From assembly GCA_020848035.1 (NCBI GenBank), contig JADLAX010000041.1:1-46613 (forward strand): 46,613 bases of DNA. Reading direction: 5' to 3'. The DNA is from Anaerolineae bacterium. Lineage in GTDB: Bacteria > Chloroflexota > Anaerolineae > Promineifilales > Promineifilaceae. This document shows, in pieces, positions 19,815-27,767 of this stretch; the first letter of the stretch is position 1, and the number at the start of each line of letters is the position of its first letter. Below the pieces are notes generated by a model. The model saw nothing but the letters and a program-made list of their open reading frames with translations, ran no database searches and was not told the origin of the DNA. Position numbers and translations under genes: made by a program.

Positions 19815-20427
19815 TCTGCTTCAACGCATCGGCCGGGAAACGGCCGTCTTCAGCCAACGCTTTCCACGCCACTTTTCCCCACAAAACGATTGTTAATTGT
19901 TCACCTGTCGGCTGCTGTTGTTTTGCCTGTAAGGCATCCAGCAGTCGCCAGAAATCAGCCGCCAGCGGGGCCTGCCGCAGCTGATCCGCCTCGTCAAACG
20001 AAAGCAGCACTGGCTGGCTGACCTTCGGCAGCACGTCTTCGCCAATGAACTGCACCAGGTTGGCAATGGGGTCATTTTCGGCACGGGTGGCCCACCAAAC
20101 GGCCGTTGGCAGCGGCAGGTTTAGCTGGATGGCCAACAGGCGAATGGTGTTTTGCACCCAGGTGGTCAAATCATATTGGTATGCCAGGTCAGACAGGTCG
20201 AAATAGCCCGCCAGCTGGTTTAATTCGGCCAGGCGCAGGGCGGTATCGGTGAGCAGACGGTAGCGCAGCGGGGCATCTTCACCCTGGACGTAGCAGCTCT
20301 GGTTGGCCAGAACGGCCGTTACCACCCGCGCCTTGGTATCCGTCAAACGTTCTTGAAACGGCCCGGTTGCCCCACGACGGATGGGTTGGGGACGGCCGTT
20401 TGGTTCACTTTGTAATCGCATCATCAT
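19804..20427 (-). CDS. AAA-like protein lacking a P-loop
   Basis: A 207-aa protein resembling the C-terminally truncated AAA-like domain family (AAA_35 type) that in Chloroflexota and Cyanobacteria often accompanies TIR or CHAT domains. A Walker B-like strand is present (LLSFDEADQL, 141-150), and the segment SCYVQG at 44-49 matches the strand leading into the P-loop. Where GxxxxGKS should follow, the sequence is EDAPLRYRLL, so nucleotide binding is unlikely. No effector domain is fused. Three ATG codons in a row make the exact start uncertain. The family call is by pattern only. Confidence 0.6.
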   Translation of the reverse strand: MMMRLQSEPNGRPQPIRRGATGPFQERLTDTKARVVTAVLANQSCYVQGEDAPLRYRLLTDTALRLAELNQLAGYFDLSDLAYQYDLTTWVQNTIRLLAIQLNLPLPTAVWWATRAENDPIANLVQFIGEDVLPKVSQPVLLSFDEADQLRQAPLAADFWRLLDALQAKQQQPTGEQLTIVLWGKVAWKALAEDGRFPADALKQIIL

Positions 20428-20624
20428 CTTTCTACCTTTACCGGGTGAGGCTGTTCAGGTTCATGTGGCCCGGTATGATGTCCGGGGCACTGTAACCGCG
20501 TTGTGGTCCGCCGCTTGTAGCCTCATTTACAAGTTGGATGCTTAATTCAGCAAATCGTCAGAAAAATCCACGCTTTCTTCACCCTACAAGTGTCAATCGC
20601 CGCAAAAAAGTAACAGAATCGGCC

Positions 20625-20653
20625 GTAGAGACGCTGCAAGGCAACGTCTCTAC
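20625..20653. repeat. GTAGAGACG hairpin, interspersed palindrome
   Basis: GTAGAGACG and CGTCTCTAC form 9-bp perfect arms, with an inner TGC/GCA. This type of palindrome is abundant in spacers of filamentous cyanobacteria and other multicellular-type genomes. It lies just upstream of the radical SAM promoter. The rest of the spacer 20428-20664 has nothing else I can name. Confidence 0.6.
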
Positions 20654-20664
20654 ACGTGAATCTC

Positions 20665-20693
20665 TTGTGGGTTGCGAACGAATGTTCTATAAT
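20665..20693 (+). promoter_or_regulatory. Promoter of the radical SAM gene (leaderless type)
   Basis: TTGTGG (20665-20670), 17-bp spacer, perfect TATAAT (20688-20693). The -10 box ends 10 nt before the ATG at 20704, leaving a leader of only a few nucleotides. Confidence 0.65.
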
Positions 20694-20703
20694 AGGCGGC
20701 ACG

Positions 20704-21909
20704 ATGGACACCTTTATCAAGCTGCAAGATATCGCCCTGAATATGCACCTGGAACCGGCCGAGGAGACCAACCTCAACCCGGCCCCAGAGGTTGCGCCTT
20801 GTGGCCAGGTGATTCCCGCTGCCCCCAGCAAAAGCCCGCGCAGCACCCAGGCTAAACAAGAGGCGTTGGGCATTAGCCACGCCGTTATGCCCGGCGGCAA
20901 AACGATGCCGATGCTTAAAACGCTGCTCACCTCAGCCTGCGAGCGAAACTGCTTCTACTGCCCTTTCCGGGCCGGGCGCAACTATCGCCGCCACACCTTC
21001 CAGCCCGAGGAGATGGCCAAGGCGTTTATGCAGATGTACCGGGCGGGCATGGTCGAAGGGCTGTTTCTCAGCTCCGGCATCATCAAGGGCAGCGTGGCCA
21101 CCCAGGATCGGCTGTTGGAAACGGCCGAAATCCTGCGCCAGAAATACCAGTTCAAAGGGTATCTGCACCTGAAAGTGATGCCCGGTGCCGAAGAAGCGCA
21201 GCTGCGCCACGCCATGACGCTGGCCAACCGGCTGTCGGTCAACCTGGAAGCGCCCAACGACAAGCGGCTGGCGCTGCTGGCACCGCGCAAGGAGTTTTTC
21301 AAGGAATTGTTAACGCCCCTGCAGCTCATCGAGCAAATTCGGCAAAACGAACCGGCGCATTTGGGCTGGAACGGCCGTTGGCCCTCCACCGTGACCCAGT
21401 TTGTGGTGGGCGCCGTGGGTGAAACCGATGTGGAAATTTTGTCCACCACCGAATACCTGACCAAGCAGCTGCATCTCCAGCGGGCTTATTTCTCCCCCTT
21501 CAGCCCGTTGGAAAACACGCCCCTGGAAAATCAGCCAGCCGAGAACCCAATGCGCAAGGTGCGTCTTTACCAGGTCTCGTTTTTGTTCCGTGACTATGGT
21601 TTTGACCTGGAAGAGATGCCGTTCGACCCACAGGGCAACCTGCCGCTGGACATCGATCCCAAGCTGGCCTGGGCGCAGGCTAACTTGCAGCACGACCCGG
21701 TGGAGCTGAACCGGGCCGCGCCGGAGGAACTGCTGCGCGTGCCGGGCATTGGCCCCAAGAGCAGCGAGACGATTGTCAAAGCGCGGCGACACGGCCGTTT
21801 GCAAGAGCTTGACCACCTGCGCCAGCTGGGCATTGCCACCAAGCGCCTGGCGCCGTACGTGCTGTTGGATGGGAAACGGCCGTCCTTCCAGCTTCCCCTT
21901 AAGATTTAA
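20704..21909 (+). CDS. Radical SAM protein with C-terminal helix-hairpin-helix
   Basis: A 401-aa protein. C79, C83 and C86 form the CX3CX2C motif (CERNCFYC) that binds the [4Fe-4S] cluster and S-adenosylmethionine. The C-terminal part (about 335-385) is a helix-hairpin-helix DNA-binding segment with LLRVPGIGPKSSETIVKAR. This order matches the putative DNA modification/repair radical SAM family that in many genomes is linked to a uracil-DNA-glycosylase-like partner; no such partner lies in this window. The start is placed at 20704, next to a TATAAT box; an in-frame ATG at 20656 would lie upstream of that promoter. Role in DNA repair is inferred from the family. Confidence 0.88.
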   Translation: MDTFIKLQDIALNMHLEPAEETNLNPAPEVAPCGQVIPAAPSKSPRSTQAKQEALGISHAVMPGGKTMPMLKTLLTSACERNCFYCPFRAGRNYRRHTFQPEEMAKAFMQMYRAGMVEGLFLSSGIIKGSVATQDRLLETAEILRQKYQFKGYLHLKVMPGAEEAQLRHAMTLANRLSVNLEAPNDKRLALLAPRKEFFKELLTPLQLIEQIRQNEPAHLGWNGRWPSTVTQFVVGAVGETDVEILSTTEYLTKQLHLQRAYFSPFSPLENTPLENQPAENPMRKVRLYQVSFLFRDYGFDLEEMPFDPQGNLPLDIDPKLAWAQANLQHDPVELNRAAPEELLRVPGIGPKSSETIVKARRHGRLQELDHLRQLGIATKRLAPYVLLDGKRPSFQLPLKI

Positions 21910-21917
21910 GATGGTTC

Positions 21918-21956
21918 GTGGCTGGTGGCTAGAACGAGCCACTAGCCACCAGCCAC
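21918..21956. repeat. Heptamer quasi-palindrome (GGTGGCT unit)
   Basis: Arms GTGGCTGGTGGCTAG and its exact reverse complement, 15 bp each, 9-nt loop. It follows the radical SAM stop codon and could also act as a terminator stem, but no T-run follows. Relative at 28571-28632. Confidence 0.75.
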
Positions 21957-22020
21957 TTGCGCACACCTTCCCCTGGCAAAAACACCAAAACAGCCGTCGC
22001 GAATCTACCGCAAAAGCGGG

Positions 22021-22026
22021 TACAAT
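22021..22026 (+). promoter_or_regulatory. -10 box of a probable leaderless promoter (PD40 gene)
   Basis: TACAAT ends 6 nt before the ATG at 22033, so the start of transcription should coincide with the start codon. No Shine-Dalgarno site is present. The -35 region is weak. Confidence 0.5.
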
Positions 22027-22032
22027 TGCCGC

Positions 22033-23049
22033 ATGAAAGTTGGGCAAAGACTCTTTTGGCTGGGTTTGATGGTGTGGTTGGCGGCGTGCGGGGGCAAGGC
22101 AGAAACGGCCGTTCCCACCCCCACCGATGGTTCACCCCCGCCAACCGGTTCCCTGTTTTACATTTTGCAAGAAACGCGCCGCCAGGCGCTGCTGCGCTAC
22201 GATTTTGCCAGCAATACCAGCCAGACGCTGTTTGAGGTGCCGGAAAACGGCTGGCTCAGCCACATGGCTGCCTCTCCCGACGGCAGCCAGATTGCCCTGA
22301 CCTACGCCCCTTCGCCCGGTGAAAACGAAATCCAGTTTGGCTACACCAGCCTCTACCTGCTCCTGGCCGACGGCCGCAGCCAACCGCGCCTGCTCGTCGA
22401 GCGTCGTGCTGAGCAGGAGGTGTTTTTTAACCCCACCTGGTCGCCCGATGGGCAGCAGCTCTACTTTTCCCACGTGATGCCGCTGGATGAAGAGAATTTC
22501 ACCTACACCACCACACTGGAGCGGCTGGACGTGGCCACGGGTGAAATCATCATGCTGGCTGAAGATGCCATCTGGCCCAGGCTGTCGCCCAACGGCCGTA
22601 CCCTGGCCTACATTCACATCGACCGCGACTCGCTGGCGGCTGAGCTGGTGCTGGCGGCCAATGATGGCAGCAATGCCACCGTTGTGGTGCCGCAGGACCG
22701 CTTTTTGACGCTAGACACGCCGTTTTTTTCGGCCGATGGGCAGTGGCTTTATTTCTCGGCAGTGAGCAACCAGACCAGTTCGGCCACCTGGTGGGAGCGG
22801 CTGCTGGGTATCGAGGTGGCGGCGGCGCACAACTTGCCTTCGCTCTGGTGGCGCTTGCCGGTGACGGGCGGCGTGCCGGAGCAGCTCACCACGGAAGCGC
22901 AGGTGGGGCAGTATGGTGCGGTGTCGCCCGACGGCCGTTTTGTCGCCTTTAGTTCACGGTCCGGCATTTACCTGATGCAGCCCGACGGCAGCAATTTGCG
23001 CCCGGTGCTCACTTTATCTGCCGCCGATTCCCTCAGCTGGAGCCCCTGA
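22033..23049 (+). CDS. Lipoprotein with TolB-like PD40 beta-propeller
   Basis: A 338-aa exported protein. The N-terminus is a lipoprotein signal with lipobox LAAC (Cys at about residue 19), followed by a short linker with an ACGGCCGT-derived ETAV. The rest contains at least four PD40/WD40-like blades recognisable by repeated SPDG motifs: AASPDGSQIAL, TWSPDGQQLYF, RLSPNGRTLAY and AVSPDGRFVAF. Such propellers bind proteins or ligands at the outer face of the membrane; the partner is unknown. It is followed without gap by the DUF6504 gene (TGATG overlap). Confidence 0.88.
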   Translation: MKVGQRLFWLGLMVWLAACGGKAETAVPTPTDGSPPPTGSLFYILQETRRQALLRYDFASNTSQTLFEVPENGWLSHMAASPDGSQIALTYAPSPGENEIQFGYTSLYLLLADGRSQPRLLVERRAEQEVFFNPTWSPDGQQLYFSHVMPLDEENFTYTTTLERLDVATGEIIMLAEDAIWPRLSPNGRTLAYIHIDRDSLAAELVLAANDGSNATVVVPQDRFLTLDTPFFSADGQWLYFSAVSNQTSSATWWERLLGIEVAAAHNLPSLWWRLPVTGGVPEQLTTEAQVGQYGAVSPDGRFVAFSSRSGIYLMQPDGSNLRPVLTLSAADSLSWSP

Positions 23050-23435
23050 TGCCGCCAACCCGCTTCATTGGTGAACCGATTACCGTTGCGTTTGCCCAGC
23101 CGCCGCTATTTGCCAAGCAGCCGCCCTGCCCGGCGCGGTTTATTTGGGCGGAGACGTCGTTTGAGATTGTGGCCAATTTGCAGGAGTGGCGTGATTACGG
23201 CCGTCGTGGGCGAATGGCCAACAACATGCGGCCCGAAAATTTGCTAAAAGCGGCGAAACGGGGCTCTTGGGGCGTGGGGCGATATTACTTTCGGGTGCAG
23301 GTGAGCAACGGCCGTATCTTCGAAATCTACTACGACCGCGCCCCCAAAGGGCAGGCACAGCGGTTGGGGAGCTGGTTTTTGAACCGGGAAATTTTGCCGG
23401 ATGGACCGGGTGAGGAAGCAAAAAGTGAAAAGTGA
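23049..23435 (+). CDS. DUF6504 family protein
   Basis: A 128-aa protein with the typical DUF6504 blocks RFIGEPITVAF at the start, EWRDYGRRGRMANNMRP in the middle and GSWGVGRYYFRVQ then FEIYYDRAPKG near the end. Members are small cytosolic proteins of unknown function, sometimes next to DNA polymerase Y or repair genes; here the nearest such gene is the radical SAM/HhH gene 1.1 kb upstream. The ATG overlaps the preceding stop by one base. The C-terminal residues EAKSEK and the stop codon are derived from a heptamer repeat. Confidence 0.85.
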   Translation: MPPTRFIGEPITVAFAQPPLFAKQPPCPARFIWAETSFEIVANLQEWRDYGRRGRMANNMRPENLLKAAKRGSWGVGRYYFRVQVSNGRIFEIYYDRAPKGQAQRLGSWFLNREILPDGPGEEAKSEK

Positions 23436-23478
23436 AAAGTAGCATGTACTTCTCACTTTTTACTTTTCACTGCTCACT
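23420..23478. repeat. Heptamer quasi-palindrome (GTGAAAA unit)
   Basis: AAAAGTGAAAAGTGAAAAGT followed by CTCACTTTTTACTTTTCAC. The left arm overlaps the end of the DUF6504 gene and gives its last codons and stop. It separates two convergent genes and may work as a bidirectional terminator stem. Confidence 0.85.
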
Positions 23479-23481
23479 TCT

Positions 23482-23682
23482 CTATTTCTTCCCAAACAGA
23501 TTGTCTAGCAAATTTGCCGCCTGGTTGGTGGCGGCAGGATTTTCGACCAGTTTGTCCAGCTGACCGGCCAGAGGCGCAGGCAGCTTGTCTTTCAAAAACT
23601 CCAACACTGCTTCGGCCGCCTTTTGGGCCTGGGCCTCCGGCAAACCGGTTTTCTCAGACACTCTTTTCACTAATTCATCCAT
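23482..23682 (-). CDS. Small helical protein (66 aa)
   Basis: A short, mostly helical protein, MDELVKRVSEKTGLPEAQAQ onwards, ending in LLDNLFGKK. It resembles the DUF937/DUF2267-like small proteins that occur as single repeats in many bacteria. AAGGAG lies 10 nt before the ATG, a strong Shine-Dalgarno site, which supports translation. Function unknown. Confidence 0.8.
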   Translation of the reverse strand: MDELVKRVSEKTGLPEAQAQKAAEAVLEFLKDKLPAPLAGQLDKLVENPAATNQAANLLDNLFGKK

Positions 23683-23762
23683 GTTGTCAAACTCCTTTTA
23701 TGTGCTGCTGTTTGGACACGTCCCAGCAGGCCCAGTCACAAAATCACAATCATCGCCGCCCC

Positions 23763-23818
23763 CTCTCATCCCTCACCCCTCACCCCTCACCCCTCATCCC
23801 TCATCCCTCATCCCTGAC
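23763..23818. repeat. Tandem heptamer repeat (CTCACCC/CTCATCC)
   Basis: About seven uninterrupted heptamers CTCATCC or CTCACCC. On the minus strand GATGAGG/GTGAGGG contains TGA and supplies the last codons (VRDEG) and stop of the aldo-keto reductase gene. No clear inverted partner. Confidence 0.8.
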
Positions 23819-25327
23819 CAACTGCCCCATCTGCTGCCACCCCTCCCGCCGGTCCCGCACCATCACTGGCTGCTCCAGCTCGGCCAGGACGTCCAGTACG
23901 TAGCGCTGCTGGCGCATGCCTACCAGCACACTGCTGACCCCGGCGCTGCTGCGCAAGGCGCGTACGGCCGTCTGGCTCAACGTCTTGGCCTGCCAGTCGG
24001 AATCGGCGGCAACGGCCGTTTCTTTGATGCGTGCCGTTCGTTTGGCGGCCTGTTCCTGGTAAAACGCGCTCAGGGCGGCCAGAAGGATGTTGGCCGCCTC
24101 CACGTACGCATCGAGCCACATAGCCGTCTCAGCGGGCAAATCTGGGCGATTGGAGAGGAATTCTACGGCCGTCTGCGAACGGGGCAAAATGAACTGAGTT
24201 TTCACCTCTTGCCAGTTCTGAAAGGTGCCAAAACCGCCCCAATGACCTTCCATCATGCGGCCCACCGCCAGATAATCGAGCAGCTGCTGGCTGGTCTCGT
24301 CGTCAAGCGCCAGCGTGTCCAGGTGCTGGCTGGCAAACTCGGCTTCCAGCTGCACGCAACTGTCAACCGCGGTTGACACCTCTTCTGGGGTGGCCGGGTA
24401 GCTAGGCGGCAGCACATCGGCCAGCCGGATGAGCGATTCTTGCAGGATGGCGTTGAGCGGCCGGTTGACCAGCACGGCCAATTGGTGCCGCTCGGCGAAC
24501 TGGAGAACCGTTTGCCCATCGGGCAGATTGGCCTCAGTTGCACCGCCGGTTTCCAGCAGGTTCAGCGGCAGCTGCACCCAGCGAAAGTGGTGCTCGGAGC
24601 TGATCTCCTGGGCGATTTGCCAGAGGCGGTTGAGATCGGTAAAGGTGTAACGGCGCGCCGGTTCGGGCAGGGTGTTGGAGCTGACGCCGTAGCTTTGAAT
24701 ACGGCCGTCATGCACCGCCTGCTCCAGGTACTCAAATGCCAGCCGGATGCGCTGGTAGTACGTCTGCCGCGCTTCTTCCAGGCGAATGGGGCGGCGTTCG
24801 GCCCAGCTGAGGTAATACTCCGGGTTGTGCAGCAGGTAAACATCCAGCGTGGCCAGGTTCAGCCGCTCCAGGCTGCGCTCCAGCTGGTCTTCCAGGAAGT
24901 CCGGGTGGATGCAGTGGTCGAGCCCTTCGGCATATTTCACCAGGTTGGGAAACGGCCGTCCTGCCTGTTTACGCTGCTGGGCCAGGGTGTAGTTAAACCC
25001 TTGCAGGTAACCAACTTTTGAGACCACGACCACCTGTTCTCGCTGTAATTCACCGCTGTCAATCAGTTCGCCCAGCACGCGGCCAATCAGCCGCTCCGCG
25101 CCACCATCACCGTAATTACTGCTGGTGTCGATGAGGTTGATGCCGCTTTGCAGCGCCTGGCGCAGCGCCTGCTCCTGGGTTTTGTCACCCAGAGAAACGC
25201 GGTAGCTGCCAAAGCCTACCTGGCTGATTTGCCAGCCCAGGTCGGCTACGGTTGACGTGCCAATGATGGGGTGCTGGCGAAAGTATGATTGGGTAGCAAC
25301 GGCCGTTGCCTTGCCGATTATACGCAT
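23801..25327 (-). CDS. Aldo-keto reductase with long C-terminal extension
   Basis: A 508-aa protein. The catalytic tetrad of aldo-keto reductases is visible: D67 and Y72 in IDTSSNYGDG, K104 in VVVSKVG and H167 in YLLHNPE; GVSSN follows as in the barrel. Ordinary members have 280-350 residues, whereas here the barrel is interrupted and extended (roughly 300-460) by a helical region before the final SSVLVGMRQQRYV segment that closes the NADPH site. It is an NAD(P)H-dependent oxidoreductase of unknown substrate, cytosolic. AGAGG precedes the ATG. The gene contains one copy of an 18-bp palindrome also found at the parAB locus, and its stop lies in a heptamer repeat. Confidence 0.85.
   Translation of the reverse strand: MRIIGKATAVATQSYFRQHPIIGTSTVADLGWQISQVGFGSYRVSLGDKTQEQALRQALQSGINLIDTSSNYGDGGAERLIGRVLGELIDSGELQREQVVVVSKVGYLQGFNYTLAQQRKQAGRPFPNLVKYAEGLDHCIHPDFLEDQLERSLERLNLATLDVYLLHNPEYYLSWAERRPIRLEEARQTYYQRIRLAFEYLEQAVHDGRIQSYGVSSNTLPEPARRYTFTDLNRLWQIAQEISSEHHFRWVQLPLNLLETGGATEANLPDGQTVLQFAERHQLAVLVNRPLNAILQESLIRLADVLPPSYPATPEEVSTAVDSCVQLEAEFASQHLDTLALDDETSQQLLDYLAVGRMMEGHWGGFGTFQNWQEVKTQFILPRSQTAVEFLSNRPDLPAETAMWLDAYVEAANILLAALSAFYQEQAAKRTARIKETAVAADSDWQAKTLSQTAVRALRSSAGVSSVLVGMRQQRYVLDVLAELEQPVMVRDRREGWQQMGQLVRDEG
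24361..24378. promoter_or_regulatory. 18-bp palindrome, copy 1 (inside reductase gene)
   Basis: TGTCAACCGCGGTTGACA is a perfect 18-bp palindrome. Related copies are at 25445-25462 and 28682-28699, all within 4.4 kb around parAB, so it is a candidate partition or organisation site. Confidence 0.6.
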
Positions 25328-25430
25328 AAAGTGCCTCTTTTGAGCGGTTGGTCGTTGGCCTCAATCGTAAAGCGGAACGGCGGATTGGGCAATGCTGGAT
25401 CGCGGGAGGAGATACGGCCGTTTACATAAA

Positions 25431-25446
25431 TGTTTCCCGTGAAACG
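25431..25446. promoter_or_regulatory. parS-like centromere site
   Basis: TGTTTCCCGTGAAACG differs at two positions from the common parS TGTTTCACGTGAAACA and at one from the variant with CCC, as known in Thermus. It lies 1.2 kb from the end of parB. It shares its last base with the palindrome at 25446. ParB would load here and spread as a CTP-dependent clamp. Confidence 0.8.
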
Positions 25447-25462
25447 TCAACCACGGTTGACA
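25445..25462. promoter_or_regulatory. 18-bp palindrome, copy 2 (fused to parS)
   Basis: CGTCAACCACGGTTGACA; the inner 16 bp GTCAACC-AC-GGTTGAC have 7-bp perfect arms. It directly abuts the parS-like site. The remainder of the gene-free stretch 25463-25883 is AT-rich, with no feature I can name before the regulator gene. Confidence 0.65.
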
Positions 25463-25883
25463 TGATAGCACCCCGTCGGCATAAAACCGGGGGAAACCAT
25501 TTATTTTTTGGTGAGTTTGCGCTAAACTTTTTGGTTAGTTGGATTGGGGAATTTATGAGAATTGGCCACGGTTGGCAAGATTATCACTTTTTTTACAGAC
25601 AATTTGTGACAAAATCAGTATTTTTTTGGTCAAAACGGCGCAACGTTATTATAGTTCTCCTTACTAAAAAGTAATCAGGATTTGACTGCGCACAACAGAG
25701 TGCATGAATTTCTCCTAGCTGGACCACCTGCAGGATATCCCAGGTAGTTTCTGTGAAAAAACGAGGCATTTGCTAACGCCGATCGGACCTATGTCCCGTT
25801 CGCTTATCTCACGAAATGACGGCGCTTGTTGTAAAATTTACCCACTAGCTAAGGCTGTACACCGTTGATTGGGAGACGGAACC

Positions 25884-26618
25884 ATGGCAAACAAGGAAAA
25901 AATTCTGGTAGTTGACGATAGTCGGGAAATGCTCTTGGTCATGAAGCATTTGCTGCTTAACAACGGTTACCAGCCGCTGCTGGCTGAAAATGGCATGGTG
26001 GGGCTGAAAATGGTGCAGGAACACAATCCAGACCTCATTGTGCTGGACTTAAACATGCCCATTGTGGATGGTTGGCAAATGTGTGAACAAATTCGTGAAA
26101 AATCGGCCGTTCCCATCATCATTTTAACGGCCGCTCACGTGACCGAAGAAGACATGGTGCGCGGCCTGGAGATGGGGGCCAATGATTACGTAACCAAACC
26201 GTTTAGCCAGCACGTCATGATTGCCCGCATCCGCTCGGCCCTGCGCTGGTCGGCCAAAACGCCGGTGAGCAAGCTGTATGAAGATGAAACCCTGTCGATT
26301 GACGTGCGTAAGCGGGAAGTGATTAAAGATGGCGAACTGCTAAAGTTGACGAAAAAAGAGTTCGCGCTGCTGGCGGCTCTGGTGGCTGAATCCCCTGCAG
26401 TTGTTGACCATGAGACCTTGTTTACCAAAGTATGGGACAGCAGCTACACCTTTGATGTGAATTACGTGCGTATTTTTGTGGGGCATCTACGCAAAAAGCT
26501 GGAAACTGATCCGGCCCGCCCCGTCTACATTCACAATGAGCGTGGTGTGGGCTACCGCTTTGAACACGTAGATTCAGCGCTTGACGCTGAGGAGCCAGAG
26601 CTAGACGTTAGCGAGTAA
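25884..26618 (+). CDS. OmpR/PhoB-type response regulator, orphan
   Basis: A 244-aa regulator. Receiver domain with acidic pair D11 D12, phospho-acceptor D55 in LIVLDLNMP, T82 in ILTAAH and K105 in VTKPF. The C-terminal half (about 135-230) is a winged helix of the OmpR family ending in the typical VGYRFEH. No histidine kinase lies beside it. The ATG at 25884 follows GGGAGA; a TTG 15 nt upstream is less likely. It is convergent with parB, 11 nt apart. Confidence 0.92.
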   Translation: MANKEKILVVDDSREMLLVMKHLLLNNGYQPLLAENGMVGLKMVQEHNPDLIVLDLNMPIVDGWQMCEQIREKSAVPIIILTAAHVTEEDMVRGLEMGANDYVTKPFSQHVMIARIRSALRWSAKTPVSKLYEDETLSIDVRKREVIKDGELLKLTKKEFALLAALVAESPAVVDHETLFTKVWDSSYTFDVNYVRIFVGHLRKKLETDPARPVYIHNERGVGYRFEHVDSALDAEEPELDVSE

Positions 26619-26629
26619 CGCCGGATAGA

Positions 26630-27766
26630 TTATCCAGTAGTGCCTTCATTTTCCCCGATGGCAACCAACAAACTATTGACGTGCTGCTGAATCAGCTTGA
26701 GGCGGCTCAGCACTTCGGCTTTCTCGCCGGGTGGCATGCCCTGTGCTTTAACCCGGGCCAGATGCTGCAAGATGTAACCCAGGCGGGTGATGTTGTCCAC
26801 GCGCAGCGTGCCGGGAGCCAGGTCGGGCAGCGTATCGATCTCGCGCAAAAGGACGGATTTGCTGCTTCCCGTGGTTAGCAGATCTTCCCCGTCCGGCAGT
26901 TCTTCTGGCAGGCTGAGGTGGGGGTCATACGGCCGTTCCCCCGCCGTCTCCATCTCCTGCAATTCCCGAATGGTCTGGTAAACGGTCTTGTCTGGGTTGG
27001 CTTTCAGGTAAGCGGCCACGTCCTTCACTTCGGCCGGGGAGAGGTCACCGGCCAGGCGCGCTTTGTGCAGCGCCCGCTGCTGCGAAGGCTTCAACCCCTG
27101 GTAGATGCGCGTGTCGCGCTCGCTCAGCACCCCATCCCGCACATCGTCCTTAATTTCATCGGGCAAATCCAGCAGCTTGATGAGCTGGTGAATGCGCTGC
27201 CGCGAATAGCCCAGCCGCTTGCCCACCTTGGCCCAGGAAATCTTGGTGCCCCACGGCTCGTCGCTGGAAACGCCCTCTTCCTGGGCGGCATCCAGCTCCG
27301 TTTGCATCAGGTCACGCAGGCGCAGCAGCCCGGCGGCACGGTCTACATCGTTTAAATCTTCGCGCTGGATGTTTTCCACCAGCTGCCGCACGAAGCGGGT
27401 GACGCTGTCGTAGTTGCGCCGCTGCACGACGGCCGGAATCGTTTCCAGGCCCGCCATTTGCGCGGCGCGCCAGCGTCGCTCACCGTGCACAATCAGGTAG
27501 CGATTCGGGGCAATTTCAGTCACTTCGATGGGCTGAATGACGCCATCCTGGCGAATGCTTTCGCTCAGCTCTGCCAGGCTTTCCTGGGGAAAGGTCTGGC
27601 GCGGCTGGGCCGGATCGGGCTGGATGGCGTCGACGCGCAGCGCCAGCAGTACCAGGCCAGAAGCCTGTTCGACGTCTTCTTTGGCGGTAAACAGCTTTTC
27701 CAGATCCCCGGTGTGCGGTTTGCTGGGCTGGGAAAGGTTGATTTTGCCCCGTTTTTTGCGTCCCAT
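26630..27766 (-). CDS. parB: Chromosome partition protein ParB
   Basis: A 378-aa ParB. The N-terminal CTP-binding domain (about 40-135) has GERRWRAA at 95-102 and ENIQRED near 131, both needed for clamp formation. The central helix-turn-helix (about 175-200, WAKVGKRLGYSRQRIHQLIKL) binds parS. The C-terminal part is acidic and longer than usual, probably the dimer domain. The ATG at 27766 lies 1 nt after the parA stop, with its ribosome site inside the parA end; the frame stays open upstream but overlaps parA. A parS-like site lies at 25431. It segregates the origin region with ParA. Confidence 0.95.
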   Translation of the reverse strand: MGRKKRGKINLSQPSKPHTGDLEKLFTAKEDVEQASGLVLLALRVDAIQPDPAQPRQTFPQESLAELSESIRQDGVIQPIEVTEIAPNRYLIVHGERRWRAAQMAGLETIPAVVQRRNYDSVTRFVRQLVENIQREDLNDVDRAAGLLRLRDLMQTELDAAQEEGVSSDEPWGTKISWAKVGKRLGYSRQRIHQLIKLLDLPDEIKDDVRDGVLSERDTRIYQGLKPSQQRALHKARLAGDLSPAEVKDVAAYLKANPDKTVYQTIRELQEMETAGERPYDPHLSLPEELPDGEDLLTTGSSKSVLLREIDTLPDLAPGTLRVDNITRLGYILQHLARVKAQGMPPGEKAEVLSRLKLIQQHVNSLLVAIGENEGTTG

Positions 27767-27767
27767 G

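Noticed and set aside
23763..23818. CRISPR array
   Set aside because: The repeat is a plain 7-nt tandem without spacers; no cas genes occur in the window.
25348..25674. 108-codon frame in the spacer before the OmpR-type regulator
   Set aside because: It runs through the parS-like site and palindrome, lacks a ribosome site, and has abrupt changes in composition.
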